From the NCBI GenBank assembly GCA_026214975.1, contig JAOBSW010000692.1, forward strand, positions 1 to 64,000: a stretch of 64,000 nucleotides of DNA, written 5' to 3'. The notes beneath the pieces were generated by a model. That model made no database searches, was not told the origin of the DNA, and saw nothing but the letters and a program-made list of their open reading frames with translations. Made by a program: the position numbers and the translations under genes. This stretch comes from Gentiana macrophylla. Taxonomy: Eukaryota > Streptophyta > Magnoliopsida > Gentianales > Gentianaceae. This document shows positions 10,174 through 20,387 of this stretch, in pieces; positions within the stretch are counted from its first letter, which is position 1; each line of letters begins with the position of its first letter.

Positions 10174-10250
10174 ATTTGCAAACGCCGCCAATAGTGTGAC
10201 ATTGACGACAGTCGCTTGCGCCTGGCAGTGCAAAACGCAGTCATTTATCA
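10174..10250 (-). pseudogene. Decayed third unit of the cysteine-rich repeat
   Basis: After the stop codon of the candidate gene the minus strand reads 'FCT', then, one base shifted, 'ASDCRQCHTIGGVCKW'. This lines up with 'FCTSNDCMC' to 'GVCEW' of the preceding unit. It suggests that the ancestral gene had at least three units and that this copy has been shortened by a stop and a frameshift. Confidence 0.4.
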
Positions 10251-10601
10251 TCATCTCCATTCGCAAACACCGGGACCGGTAGTAGTGCTACACATACAGT
10301 CGTTTGAAGTGCAAAACAAAGTCTGATTATCACATTCTTCACTCAGGTGGCAAGATGCAGGATCGTAGCATACGCTCCAAGCAGTGTCACATAAACAGTA
10401 ACCACACTCCGAGTTATTGCTGCACCCGGGTTCCATATGGCATAATGCGAGAGAATTCAATTTTCTAGCAATTGACAAATCATAATGGCCTCTTTGACGA
10501 TGTTTCACTTTGGTCGTGATTGCTTTGGGTAAATCTTTACCGCCTTCAACTGCAGCTACAAAATATGAAATAGTTATCCTCTTCTTCTTCTTCATTTTTG
10601 T

Positions 10602-10657
<56 letters not shown>

Positions 10658-10819
10658 AAAAACAATGAATGTGATTGTTGTACCCTTTAACCTTGTGTCC
10701 TCACTGATTAGTCCCTTAATAAAACTTGAAAGGGATTTTGCAACCGAAACTTCCTCAATTACAGGTCCTTTATTGTAATGACCAGTAAATGTATCAATCT
10801 GACAGTCTTTACCATGCAT
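10251..10819 (-). CDS. Candidate two-exon gene for a 12-cysteine protein
   Basis: Exon 1 is 10,819-10,684 and exon 2 is 10,549-10,251 on the minus strand, joined across a 134-base GT...AG intron that contains a TA microsatellite. The join keeps one frame (136 + 299 = 435 nt), giving 144 residues. Exon 1 encodes an unremarkable segment (MHGKDCQIDTF at its start). Exon 2 encodes 12 cysteines in two related units: 'CSNNSECGYCLC' to 'WSVC', and 'CHLSEEC' to 'NDCMC' to 'GPGVCEW'. I do not recognise the family; the layout suggests a disulfide-rich small protein. I see no signal peptide at this start, so an upstream exon may be missing or the gene may be a fragment. Remains of a third unit follow the stop at 10,174-10,235 in another frame. 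Confidence 0.35.
10605..10654. repeat. (TA)n microsatellite in the candidate intron
   Basis: About 25 TA dinucleotides, inside the intron proposed for the cysteine-rich gene. Confidence 0.9.
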
Positions 10820-11206
10820 TTAAACCAAATCAAATCAATAATCTTCAATAAACATTACCAACTAATCTTGTGTCTTCTTCTATTCTTTTTTTTACTTTTC
10901 TTTGTATGATCGGTGTAAGTGTAAAACTGAATCATTAAAAATATGTGTATGATCTTCCAGTAGGCCTGGCGTTTTTGAGAGCAGGTCAAGTCGCCGAATT
11001 CGCTTTAAGTTGAAATTGTTTTTTTTTATTTAAAAACATACTTATCGCGTTTTTAATATCCGTAAATACAAAATTCAATTTATTGATAACCTCAAAACAT
11101 GCATACAAAGTAATTTTTTAATTTCTATAGTTTTCCAAACCAAAAATTAATAAAACTTGTTTGTATGTCTAATTTTTTTTTTTTTGCCCAAGTAAATTTT
11201 TTTATT
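10820..11206. other. No gene recognised
   Basis: AT-rich intergenic DNA with several T-runs and no long frame on either strand. Its last ten bases form the target duplication of the following MITE. Confidence 0.4.
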
Positions 11207-11601
11207 GGGAAATTAGGGATAAGGACACAATCTGGAATATTATTAAGCAACAGGACAACTACATATTTCTTATAGGGAGAAGGACAACTGTATAATTTTT
11301 ATAGCGAGAAGGACAAACAGTGAATCCCGAAAATCGGTGAATCTCCTAGTGAATCCCGAAATCAGTGAATTTCGATGATGAATTTTGATGATGAATCCCG
11401 AAAATCGGTGAATCCGACAATGAATTTTGAAAATTAGTGAATTTCGACGAGTGAATTTCGGCGTTGAATTAAAAGCAATGAATTTGAACACAAGTGAATT
11501 TCGATAGTGGATAAATAGTTTTGTCCTTTATGCAAAAGTTTCAAAAGACTGTCCTTCTACTCAATTGATGAAATATTTTTGTCCTTCTCCTTCATTCCCC
11601 C
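11207..11601 (+). mobile_element. Mutator-type MITE, copy 1
   Basis: 395 bp, flanked by a 10-bp direct repeat TTTTTTTATT (11,197-11,206 and 11,602-11,611). The ends are inverted repeats: GGGAAATTAGGG...AAGGACA at the left and the complement of GGGGAATGAAGG...AAGGACA at the right, 17 of 21 matching. The interior is a run of short related units of the type GTGAATTTCGACAATGAATTTTG. A second full copy is at 42,742-43,130. The length of the target duplication suits the Mutator superfamily. It encodes nothing. Confidence 0.8.
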
Positions 11602-11948
11602 TTTTTTTATTGGGACTTTTATCGATTGGAGTTAAAAAAAAAAAGGCTTTTATCATAAAAAAATTAACATATTATATATTAGATTGGATCGGATTGAATA
11701 TACACGGATTTTTTTTTTCTTTTAGCGAAACATGTACCGTTGTGCCCTCCCGACACCGTTGGGCTTAAGACGGCCGTCTCTCCGCTTCACATGAGGGCCG
11801 GCCCTTTGATCATCCTTAATTATTTACAGATGAATGATTGTGTAGTGTGTGAATAGATCTTCTGAAGGACTTGTATGCATCCTTACCATACATGAATTCG
11901 CGAGAATTAATTCTTGGATTTCAAAGATTTAACGTCATAACATTAATA

Positions 11949-12212
11949 CTACCTCCGTCCCAAAATGTAAGTCCATTTGAAGTTTATCACACAGATTACG
12001 AAAATTGGTTATTTGTCATTAATTTTGATGAAAAAGTCTAAAATGACATTTGAGTGTAATTAATGCAGAGCAGTGAAACGTGGGTGGGTAAATAATAAAT
12101 GAGGGGTAAAAGATGAAAAATATAATAAATTATTCATTTGTTATTTAAATTAACTTAAATTATAGGACAAAACAAAAAAACTAAATGGACTTACATTTTG
12201 AGATGGAGATAG
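11949..12212. mobile_element. Stowaway-type (Tc1/mariner) MITE
   Basis: It begins CTACCTCCGTCCCAAAATG and ends with an inverted version (CATTTTGAGATGGAGATAG), the recognised Stowaway terminal sequence, over about 30 bp. The left flank is TA; the right flank is TG, so one target base has changed. 264 bp, AT-rich, non-coding. Confidence 0.85.
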
Positions 12213-13058
12213 TGTAAAAATCCAGCTTCAACCCTTACCGCGAGAAAATAATTGTAATGCCATACATGTCATGATAAATACCATTTGTGATTGTGGTGCT
12301 GGCGGAGCCAGAAAAATTTTCTTAGCAGGGCACCGGAAAATTCGACATAAACAAAACTATATCAATTTTCGGATCCCGGTGGGGGAACTGGCCCCACCCT
12401 ACTCCACTTGGGTCCACCCTGGTGCCAATAGAATAATACCCTATATATATCTTTGGACTAATGTAACAAAGAACCCAAAATGATGAGAAACATCAACCTT
12501 ACCATTAAGAGATGTGCCCTCTGTCTGACTTGGAATAGCTGTGGAATCAGAAGAAGAGTAAACAGACCCTATATGAAACATTAGAGAATTAATAAGGCGG
12601 TGGGGGCGGGGGGGGGGGGGGGAGGGTGAAGAGGTGAAGGGATGTATACTGAGCACTAACAGATTGAGGTAACTAAAAAAGCAGACAATATCATCTTCTC
12701 AAGTGAAGGCTTCTTCATGTCTGGCTCCCCAAGAAATATCATGTTTCAATTTTGTGCTTCTCTAAAGAGAATTTAAAGATTTTAAGCCTCTTCATTTTGA
12801 AAAAAGTAATAATATAATTACTCTATCAGTCGATTGTCCTCTACTGATATTTCTTTTTTTTTTTTTTTTCTTTTTTATTTGTTCAAAATTTGTGTGTTTT
12901 TAATAATATTATATATACAGTTGTTCCATACTTTGAATTAGACAATTTTGCTAAGTCGCAAACATAGTGTTTTTAATTATCATTATCCAATATGTTATTG
13001 CCAAAATAAATCATATTTATGATATAATATTGATCTACATTAATGAATGAATATATAC

Positions 13059-13149
<91 letters not shown>

Positions 13150-13886
13150 CATATATACATATATATATATATAAAGAAGACGGGGTATTACAAATAAATG
13201 TATTTCAAAATTAATGTATATACATGTTCATATCTTGGCGATTATACAAAAGTGACCAAAAGCCGATGAGGCAATGACATGGGACCTCGATCCTCTCCGC
13301 GTGGAGGTCGAGCACGATGATCTTTGCTATGACTCGAAAGCGGCGTCGTTTTGAGTCGAAACGACACCCGTTTCGATCCGAGCTTTAAAAAAAAAAAAAA
13401 AAAAAAAACACATCGACACGCCGTCGTTTTGCCCGAAGCAGCGTCGTTTTGCTTACAAAGACATGCACAAGAGAGAGGGATACGGCAGAGGATCCCAACT
13501 CCAATGACATGCACAGTGGTTATTGTTGTGGCCTGAGGATTCAGAGGTCTAGGGTTCTAATCCCAATGGTGCAAAGTGTGCGTGCTTTTATAATTTTGCT
13601 ATGTTTCAGTAATTTTTTTTTGACAAATACCACAAAATTTTACTCCTGCATTTTGGTTTCGTCAATATACTATTTTATTTTTAAATAATAACCTATTTCA
13701 TTCTAAAAGGTTTTTTTAGTTATATTATTCTTCTTCTTTTTTTGCCCATAACGGGGTTCGAACACTGGTTGTCATGCCAGATTATAGTCTAACGTATGCA
13801 TTCTCTTAAACGAAGTTGATCCGGGGTGATGTTTCATGTGCGTTCGTATCGTTTTCGTTTAATACAATAAACACGTTAAGTAGTTT
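12213..13886. other. Intergenic repeat debris and microsatellites
   Basis: No gene recognised. Contents: a 'GGCGGAGCCAG' repeat fragment (12,302-12,430) of a kind common in plant genomes, a G-run at 12,605-12,622, T-runs, a long TA/CATA tract (13,050-13,172), an A-run at 13,387-13,408, and a small cluster of CGTCGTTTTG motifs (13,340-13,452). GGTTCTAATCCC at 13,552 and GGGGTTCGAAC at 13,751 resemble RNA polymerase III B boxes, but no tRNA fold was found. Confidence 0.45.
13050..13172. repeat. (TA)n/(CATA)n microsatellite
   Basis: An AT dinucleotide tract of about 120 bp interrupted by four or five C residues. Confidence 0.9.
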
Positions 13887-13965
13887 TGATAGAATTATTG
13901 AATAACAATATATTTTGTCATTGAGTAAAAATGAATCATTACAGGAGTTTATATAGTTAGCCACA
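13887..13965 (-). repeat. Remnant of the 3' LTR
   Basis: Identical over 79 of 79 bases to 18,097-18,175. It ends at GTTAGCCACA, beyond which the sequence is RNase H instead of the rest of the LTR. Most of U3, the polypurine tract and the end of RNase H are therefore missing. Confidence 0.9.
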
Positions 13966-14343
13966 TGCTTCATGCGCGAATGAAACACTAGATTGGCGCT
14001 CAGTCGAAGAGCACCTAAATTATCACAAAAGATCACTGGTGTGGTCTGAACCGAGAAACCGAGATCTGGAAGCAGATAGGTCAGCCAAGCAATCTCTGCG
14101 CTTGATGTCGACCAGCAGCGATCTGTATTCGGCCGGTGGATGAACGAGCGACTGAGGTTTGCTTCTTGGAGCTCCAGGAAATCGCATTCCTACCCAAGAA
14201 GACGATATACGCAGAGGTAGAAGTATAACCTGCTTCCCTGTTCCCCCCAAGTCAGAATCAGAGAAAGCATGCAGAGCCAACGGCGAATCCTGATATAATC
14301 TTGAGACCCATAGTGGCGGTGCAGACAAGTAACGCAAAGACAC
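13966..14343 (-). pseudogene. copia RNase H, truncated
   Basis: Frame 14,023-14,343 contains 'AFSDSDLGG', the first catalytic Asp region of copia RNase H, but then leaves the family sequence because of a frameshift. 'AEYRSLLVD' in another part is the E-A-E-Y-R block. The frame crossing 13,966-14,036 has 'IFCDNLGALRLSANLVFHSRMKHV', the third conserved block. Immediately after MKHV the reading frame runs into LTR sequence, so the remaining C-terminal 60 or so residues are lost. Confidence 0.75.
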
Positions 14344-14760
14344 ATTTGACTAACATCCAATGGTACTCAGTCGGAGCATGCATAAACTGAGCGAGCTTAT
14401 TAACGGCAAACTGAATATCAACCCGTGTAAAGCATAAATACTGTAAGGCTCCTAAGATTTGGCGATACTGAGTAGGGTTGGAGAAAGCTGGAGAGACAGC
14501 AGGATCACCAGAAAATGCATCAGCAGGCATACTCATGGAGACGGGTTTGGAGTCCTCCATATGAACCTGAGATAATAAGTCACGAGTGTACCTGGTTTGC
14601 GTGAGGAGCATGCCCAGAGGAGAATGTGCGACCTCAACCCCCAAGAAATACGATAAGAGACCCAGATCCTTAATAGAGAACCTAGAACCAAGCCGATCAA
14701 TAATACCACTGAACACCTTTCAGAGAGCTACTGTAACAATAATGTCATCGACATATACCA
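14258..14760 (-). pseudogene. copia reverse transcriptase, C-terminal part with YVDD
   Basis: The YVDD catalytic motif reads on the minus strand at about 14,741-14,752 ('VYVDDIIVT'). The frame then continues through 'RLGSRFSIKDLG' and 'LSYFLGVEV', and on to 'RQILGALQYL' with 'RVDIQFAVNKLAQFMH'. These are conserved blocks of copia reverse transcriptase. It is separated from the upstream half by a stop/frameshift between 14,760 and 14,809. Confidence 0.8.
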
Positions 14761-14808
14761 AGACATATAGTATCTTTGGTGGATGTGCGACAAACAACAA
14801 ATGACGAA

Positions 14809-16371
14809 TCAAAGAACCGAGTTAACAAAACCCATAGTAAGAAGAAAATTTTTAAGCTCATGGTACCAGGCACGAGGTGCCTGCTTAAGGCCATAAATTG
14901 CCTTACGAAGCTTACACACAAATGTGGGTTTAGTAGCATCCTCAAACCCAGGCGGTTGACTCATATAGACATCTTCAGCCAGTGTCCCCTGCAGGAAGGC
15001 ATTGTTGACATCAAGCTGGCGAAGGCACCAACCCATAGAAACCGCAATACTAAGAACAAGGTGAATCGTAACTGGCTTAACGACAGGACTAAAGGTCTCA
15101 AAGTAGTCTAAACCAGGCCGTTGCGTAAATCCTTTGGCAACCAGCCGAGCCTTGTACTTATCAATTGAGCCATCCGGTTTCCGCTTGATTCTGAACACCC
15201 ACTTACAGCCAACAATGTTTAAATCAGACGACGGGGGAACCAAGGACCACGTATCATTGCGAAGAAGCGCACTATACTCGTCAGACATCGCAACACACCA
15301 CTGCGGACACTGCAAGGCTTGCTTAAGGGTAGAGGGCTCGGTTTCAAGGTAGCGGTTTTGTAACTGAACTTGGAGGTTGAAGATGGTACGAGGTTTGTAT
15401 ATTTGGTTTCTAGAGCGAGTTGTCATAGAGTGTGTTGGTGGTGGGGGAGGAGGTGGAGGAGCGGAGGCGGAATCACTATTGGAGGTATGGGAGGAGGGAA
15501 CATAAGATGAAGACAAGGCAAGGCTATCGGATGGGGGGCCAGTGCTCTCGGGTTGGGGCCTGGTGGTCTCGGTTGGGGGGTTGCCGTGGGGGGGAGGTGG
15601 ACGGACTGGAACTGCAGTAGGCTCATAATACTCAGGAGGTAATAAGGCGGATAGAGCAGGTACAGAAGGGTCTATAGGGATGGTAGCAAAAGGAAATATA
15701 TCCTCCACAAAGCGAACATCGCGGGATGTGTACAGACGGGATGCAGATAGATCATAGCAAAGGTAGGCACTTTGAGTGAGGGAGTAGCCAAGGAAGACGC
15801 AAGGTTTAGAAGTGGACTCAAGTTTGTGATTATTATATGGTTTAAGCCAGGGATAACACAGACACCCAAAGACTCGAAGTTTGGAATAATTAGGAGGATC
15901 CGAGAAGAGCTTAAGATGAGGGGAGAGCATGTCAAGATTTTTTGTAGGCATACGATTGATGAGGTAGACAGCTGCACTGACAGCATACGACCAATAGGTG
16001 ATCGGCATGGAGGCATGAGAAAGAAGAGCTAAGGCAGTTTCGGTGATATGGAGATGACGTCGTTCAGAGATACCATTGTGTTGAGGGGTGTAGGTGGGAG
16101 ACGTGAAGTGGGAAATGCCGTGGGCAGTAAGAAAGGGGCGCAGTTTTATATACTCGGTTCCATTGTCAGAGTAAAGAGTTTTGATAGGAGTATCCAATAA
16201 TTTTTCAACATATGTTTTGAATTTGACAAAGGTGGAATAGACATCAGATTTATAAGCCAATGGATATATCCAAATGAAGCGAGTAAAATGATCAACAAAT
16301 AAAACATAATACTTGAAACCATCAATTGAATAAACAGGAGATGTCCAGACATCGGAATAAATGACCTCCAA
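14809..16371 (-). CDS. copia integrase and reverse transcriptase, 520 residues
   Basis: The longest retroelement frame in the window. Integrase: the first Asp in 'EVIYSDVW', the second in '[10 protein letters not shown]', Glu in '[14 protein letters not shown]', so the D-D-35-E triad is intact; the C-terminal 'KPCVFLGYS' block follows. A proline-rich linker (about residues 255-325) leads into reverse transcriptase: '[18 protein letters not shown]', '[20 protein letters not shown]', '[13 protein letters not shown]' and '[11 protein letters not shown]'. The frame ends at 14,809, just before the YVDD region. The first Met is probably not a real start: the homologous protein continues upstream from gag-protease, and the zinc-binding N-terminus of integrase is in a shifted frame around 16,370-16,440. 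Confidence 0.85.
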   Translation of the reverse strand: MEVIYSDVWTSPVYSIDGFKYYVLFVDHFTRFIWIYPLAYKSDVYSTFVKFKTYVEKLLDTPIKTLYSDNGTEYIKLRPFLTAHGISHFTSPTYTPQHNGISERRHLHITETALALLSHASMPITYWSYAVSAAVYLINRMPTKNLDMLSPHLKLFSDPPNYSKLRVFGCLCYPWLKPYNNHKLESTSKPCVFLGYSLTQSAYLCYDLSASRLYTSRDVRFVEDIFPFATIPIDPSVPALSALLPPEYYEPTAVPVRPPPPHGNPPTETTRPQPESTGPPSDSLALSSSYVPSSHTSNSDSASAPPPPPPPPTHSMTTRSRNQIYKPRTIFNLQVQLQNRYLETEPSTLKQALQCPQWCVAMSDEYSALLRNDTWSLVPPSSDLNIVGCKWVFRIKRKPDGSIDKYKARLVAKGFTQRPGLDYFETFSPVVKPVTIHLVLSIAVSMGWCLRQLDVNNAFLQGTLAEDVYMSQPPGFEDATKPTFVCKLRKAIYGLKQAPRAWYHELKNFLLTMGFVNSVL

Positions 16372-16438
16372 AGGTTTAACGGTACATAATGTTGAATCAG
16401 AAAAAAGGAGCTGGTGGCTCTTATTACAAAGACAGGAA

Positions 16439-18013
16439 TCACAATAAGTAGAAGAAACAGAAGATAATTCTAAAAATTATTTTTGCAAGATTTTGAATGA
16501 TGGAAAAAGTTGGATGGCCGCAATGATGACGATGCCAGGTAGCAGCAGAGGCTTTGGACGCAGAGAAGGCAAAGAGAGCTTTTGAAGACCACAGATAGGC
16601 CCCATCACTGACTTGTCCCTGGTGGAGGCATGTGCCCGTCTTCAAATCCTTCACCAAAAACGAGTCAGGTAAGAATTCAATAGTTACAGAATTATCAGTA
16701 CAAAATTTTTGGACCGAAAGTAGATTACGAGAAAGAGAGGGAACACAGAGGACGTGATTTAATTTAAAGGAAGAGAGGGAGGTAGAGCCAATGTGAGTGA
16801 TAGCCAAGGAGCTACCATCACCAATGACTATACTAGCCGTACCTTGATAAGGGGAATGCAGAGAGAGCAGGCTGAGCTCCTGTGTCATGTGGTGAGAGGC
16901 ACCACTGTCAAGCATCCAGGGAGCAGAAGGATCAGAATATGGCACAGGATAACTCGGAGCAGTATGTTGAGCAACATGAGCATAGGGAGGTGGGGGAGGC
17001 CGAGGGCTGCCTTGGTTGCGAGGTGGGCGGGGAAGATTGTTGTAGAGGGGATAGACAGTGCAGCGGGTAGCAACGTGACCTTGGACACCACAGAGTTGGC
17101 AGAAGCCTTGGTAGCCTTTGGAGTTACGAGCAGTGGGACCTTTGGAGGAGTGATTGGGGGAGGGGTAGGCTGTGGGGGTCTCGGGTTGGGGACAGGTGCC
17201 TGCGGCATGATGGGTGGGAGGGGCCGAGAGGGTTGGGGAGAGGGATAATAGGATGGAGTGGGGGAAACATGCATAGGACGGGATTGATGGTAGGCGAGGA
17301 AAGCGAGATATCAGAGGGGTGTGTGTGGATCGACTTTGTACAATTGACGCCTCATGCATTAACAACTTCTCATGTAACAAAGGCATAGCAATGGTATCAT
17401 CACGAGCCTGAATGGCACTCACAAGATCCTTATATTCACTACCGAGATTTTTTAAAACAATTTCAACCAATTCATCATCAGGTACTTTAGCATCTAAGGA
17501 TGCCAGATCATCCGCAATGGTTTTAATGGCAGTGAAATATTGAGAAATTGACATTGTACCTTTAGTAATAGAATTCAAACGCAATCTGAGGTATCGAGTG
17601 CGGCCCTTACTTTGTTTTCCATATGTATCGAGGAGAGTATCCCAAGCTTGCTTCGAATTAGTCGTGTGCTGAATAGAAGCGACATAATTCTTGTCAACCG
17701 AGCCAAGGATGAGATGGTGAATGAGTGCATCCTGTTGAATCCATAGTAAATGCGCTGGATTGGACACAGCCGCACCGGCGGGACTGGTTAGAACGGCGGC
17801 CGGTTTGGGTATATCGCCGGTGATATATCCGATGAGGCCATGACCGGTGAGGAGAGTGGTCATCTGCAGCTTCCAAGCGGAGAAATTTTTGTCATCAAGC
17901 TTAATCGGTGCATTGACGGCAGGATTTAGGGAAACAGCAGAGGGGGCTGCAGCAGGCGGAGCAGCAGCAGCAGTGGAAGACGCCGAATCAGCGGTTGAAG
18001 AAGGGGTGGCCAT
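16439..18013 (-). CDS. copia Gag and protease, 524 residues
   Basis: Starts [13 protein letters not shown], an Ala/Ser/Pro-rich leader, 73 bases inside the primer binding site, so the start is well placed. Residues 37-240 match the UBN2-type Gag ('[17 protein letters not shown]', then '[11 protein letters not shown]', '[17 protein letters not shown]'). A zinc knuckle follows ('[14 protein letters not shown]', C-x2-C-x4-H-x4-C). The aspartic protease active site reads '[12 protein letters not shown]'. Near the C-terminus '[19 protein letters not shown]' is the GAG-pre-integrase block with an odd His-His-Cys in place of Arg-Leu. The frame stops at 16,439 where integrase should begin. Confidence 0.85.
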   Translation of the reverse strand: MATPSSTADSASSTAAAAPPAAAPSAVSLNPAVNAPIKLDDKNFSAWKLQMTTLLTGHGLIGYITGDIPKPAAVLTSPAGAAVSNPAHLLWIQQDALIHHLILGSVDKNYVASIQHTTNSKQAWDTLLDTYGKQSKGRTRYLRLRLNSITKGTMSISQYFTAIKTIADDLASLDAKVPDDELVEIVLKNLGSEYKDLVSAIQARDDTIAMPLLHEKLLMHEASIVQSRSTHTPLISRFPRLPSIPSYACFPHSILLSLSPTLSAPPTHHAAGTCPQPETPTAYPSPNHSSKGPTARNSKGYQGFCQLCGVQGHVATRCTVYPLYNNLPRPPRNQGSPRPPPPPYAHVAQHTAPSYPVPYSDPSAPWMLDSGASHHMTQELSLLSLHSPYQGTASIVIGDGSSLAITHIGSTSLSSFKLNHVLCVPSLSRNLLSVQKFCTDNSVTIEFLPDSFLVKDLKTGTCLHQGQVSDGAYLWSSKALFAFSASKASAATWHRHHCGHPTFSIIQNLAKIIFRIIFCFFYLL

Positions 18014-18085
18014 GGCGGCAGCGGCGGCCTAGCGGCGAAGGTGACGGCGGCAATAGGGTTAAGAAAATTTTGGTGGATCGAGAAT

Positions 18086-18096
18086 CTCTGATACCA
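18086..18096 (-). other. Primer binding site, initiator tRNA-Met
   Basis: TGGTATCAGAG on the minus strand, directly next to the LTR edge at 18,097. Confidence 0.9.
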
Positions 18097-18390
18097 TGAT
18101 AGAATTATTGAATAACAATATATTTTGTCATTGAGTAAAAATGAATCATTACAGGAGTTTATATAGTTAGCCACAAGGCTATAAACGTAAATACAAAGAT
18201 AATAAACATAATTATCGTCTAATAAGTTTGATAGAATATATCTTGGATGATCTACAAGATCGACGCTTTGACCGTCTAAGGAGATTAGCGATGCACGGAG
18301 CCACCCAAGCGTTCGGCCTCTACCGGTGATCCACACGAACAGCCTGCCGGAATCCCATCATGGATTCCGACTAGAAAAATCCGGTTGTTA
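18097..18390 (-). repeat. 5' LTR of the RE1-like element
   Basis: The inner edge is fixed by the primer binding site and by identity with 13,887. A TATA box (CTATATAAA, minus) lies at 18,158-18,166, leaving about 60 bp for R-U5, which is typical of this family. The outer edge is uncertain: an ATCA ending at about 18,360 would give TGAT/ATCA repeats. Confidence 0.65.
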
Positions 18391-18711
18391 GACTGAACTT
18401 TTTTTAGTTATATTATTCCTCTTTTAGTTTGAACTCTACCGATGATCTAAATACCGACTCGGTCATAATATGAATAAAATAACACATCATTTTCACACAA
18501 TTTTATTCTTCAACAATTTATAATTTTATTCTTGTTTTTTAGATTGACTAGAACATTTTTGTATGTAGATTCGGCTCTCAACTTTATTCATAAAACAAAT
18601 GCCAAATGGGACTTTTTCATTCCTAACAATAATGTAAAGGTGTAAAACATAATTTTCATTGATTTGATATTGACAGAGATTGATACAATATATATAGTGT
18701 TTGATGTATTT
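18391..18711. other. No gene recognised
   Basis: AT-rich. A 21-base piece near 18,397 also occurs near 13,712, and about 40 bases at 18,571-18,610 also occur at 9606-9645. The last five bases TATTT are the probable target duplication of the large gypsy element. Confidence 0.4.
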
Positions 18712-19919
18712 TGTAACGTCCCTGTCCCGGATACCGAGTCCCTATCCGGAAAAGAACGCCCGGTACGCATATAATTAAATTTTAATCTAGTTATACACGT
18801 AAGCCTTACGTAAGTAGACATCAGAGAACAAGCGGAAGACAAAACGACTGACTCGGGTAACTGAAACGACTAATAAACGATCGAGAGTAACACATGCTGC
18901 ATCTATTACTTCATCAAAAGACTTATTATAACATCAAATACAAATAGAATCCACTACATCATGATATCCATAAACTGAATCCACTATTATTCTAACAGTA
19001 CAAGGGATGAGAGAATCTATACCAAAATTACAATACAGTAAAGAATAATAAACTCCGTCTGCATCATCTCTGGGTCACTCTTCAGTGTCCTCAAAAACAA
19101 CCTACAAACACCACCTTCTCGGGGTGGGAACAAGAAAGAAGAGGGGGTAAGTACATACGTACTTAGTAAAGGGGTAGAAGAAACGGTTACACAGTATATT
19201 TATATTTATAAGACACATCAAGATAAACTCTACAATCTCTACCACATAAGTTGCATTGAGATCACGCTCACCCTCTACTAGATCACATAGTACAACCTCA
19301 GACACAAAAATTTGTTACATCAATACCAAAGAACACTACGCACGGTGAACAACTGCACCGCAACACGGGAAGCACCTCAAGGGCACGGGCTTAGGTCCCC
19401 GTGTGGGAGTCACACGTGTCCCTTGGCATCAAACCAAGTAGAGGAGTGTAATAGTCCACTGCTAAGAAGAATAAACGTGTCTCACCAATGATATTGACGT
19501 TTTAGCTTTTAGACACACACATATGTAATTTACGCGTTTAAGTCTAACCACCTGATTCATTCACATAAAAAGGCTTCGTAGGGACTTCTAGTCCTAGACA
19601 TCTAATTACACTACCTAGCACGTTGTAAAGAGATCAGTGACTACTAAGGCAATGTCCCACAAGGCCTAAACAAAGCCTTCCCGTGCTCCCACCTTCTCCC
19701 TGCAGAGGGTCTCAGTTGTGGTGCGATTTGATACCAAGGCTACGAGAAGTCGATGTTAGACATTGTCAATTAACAATTAATGTTCCATAAGAACATACAA
19801 ACCATATCGTATCGTGTAATACTCGTAAAAGCACCAAATTATATAATACACTTTTACCGTACACAATATCTATTAAATCAACATAATAGCAATCCCTTTT
19901 TTTTCCCCTGAAAAGAGAA

Positions 19920-20001
<82 letters not shown>

Positions 20002-20370
20002 TGACCAATGCATGGTTCATTTTTATTATTTTTTATATTATTATCGAAACGATCGTCTCCTCGCGGTGATCAATTTCTTCTACTATGGTCTGCCCCGAAA
20101 ATCAACCGTTAAACCCCAAATTTGGAAAAAAAGCGTCTTTTTTTTTTTTCTTTCAATGTCGCGCCTCTTATTCTCAGGATAATTGCCGTGAAATATGTAA
20201 ATGAGAAATAAGGGGTTATTTTCTTTTTATACCCATTAATTAAAATCAATTAAAATAAATCCTTTTAATTAAATCCTTTTTAATTAAATAAATAGGTTAA
20301 ATAATAATTAGATAATAGTACACATACCCAATTACCATTTTACCCTTTCTGAAAAATTCGGGGTGTTACA
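18712..20370 (-). repeat. 3' LTR of the large gypsy element
   Basis: 1659 bp, TGTAAC...GTTACA. Compared with the other LTR it carries about 50 extra bases near its left end (18,719-18,768) and lacks a 471-bp block that the other copy has at 36,550-37,020. It includes a TA microsatellite (19,922-19,967) followed by a long T-run, shared with the other LTR. Confidence 0.85.
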
Positions 20371-20387
20371 TCCCTCCCCTCTAAAAA
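20371..20387 (-). other. Polypurine tract
   Basis: TTTTTAGAGGGGAGGGA on the minus strand, ending exactly at the LTR start TGTAACACC. Second-strand DNA synthesis of the element would start here. Confidence 0.85.

Larger units (their letters stand above)
13887..18390 (-). mobile_element. RE1-like Ty1/copia retrotransposon with deleted 3' end
   Basis: From high to low: 5' LTR (from 18,097 upward), primer binding site (18,086-18,096), gag and protease (18,013-16,439), integrase and reverse transcriptase (16,371-14,720), reverse transcriptase end and RNase H (14,716-13,966), then only 79 bp of 3' LTR (13,887-13,965). All copia domains are present in the order PR-IN-RT-RH and close to Arabidopsis RE1-type proteins. 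Those 79 bp are identical to the same part of the 5' LTR, so the element is young. Stops and frameshifts divide the polyprotein in at least three places. The outer edge of the 5' LTR (about 18,360-18,390) is not resolved. Confidence 0.85.

Noticed and set aside
13540..13765. Possible tRNA-derived SINE (B-box-like GGTTCTAATCCC and GGGGTTCGAAC)
   Set aside because: No A box at the right distance, no cloverleaf, no target duplication seen.
15423..15626. Pro-rich minus-strand frame
   Set aside because: Shifted frame over the proline-rich linker between integrase and reverse transcriptase.
16793..17248. 151-residue plus-strand frame, Gly-rich
   Set aside because: Antisense to the copia Gag/protease frame, whose zinc knuckle and protease motifs are convincing.
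19919..20182. Frame over the TA and T tracts in the left LTR
   Set aside because: Low-complexity LTR sequence; the same region of the other LTR has different frames.
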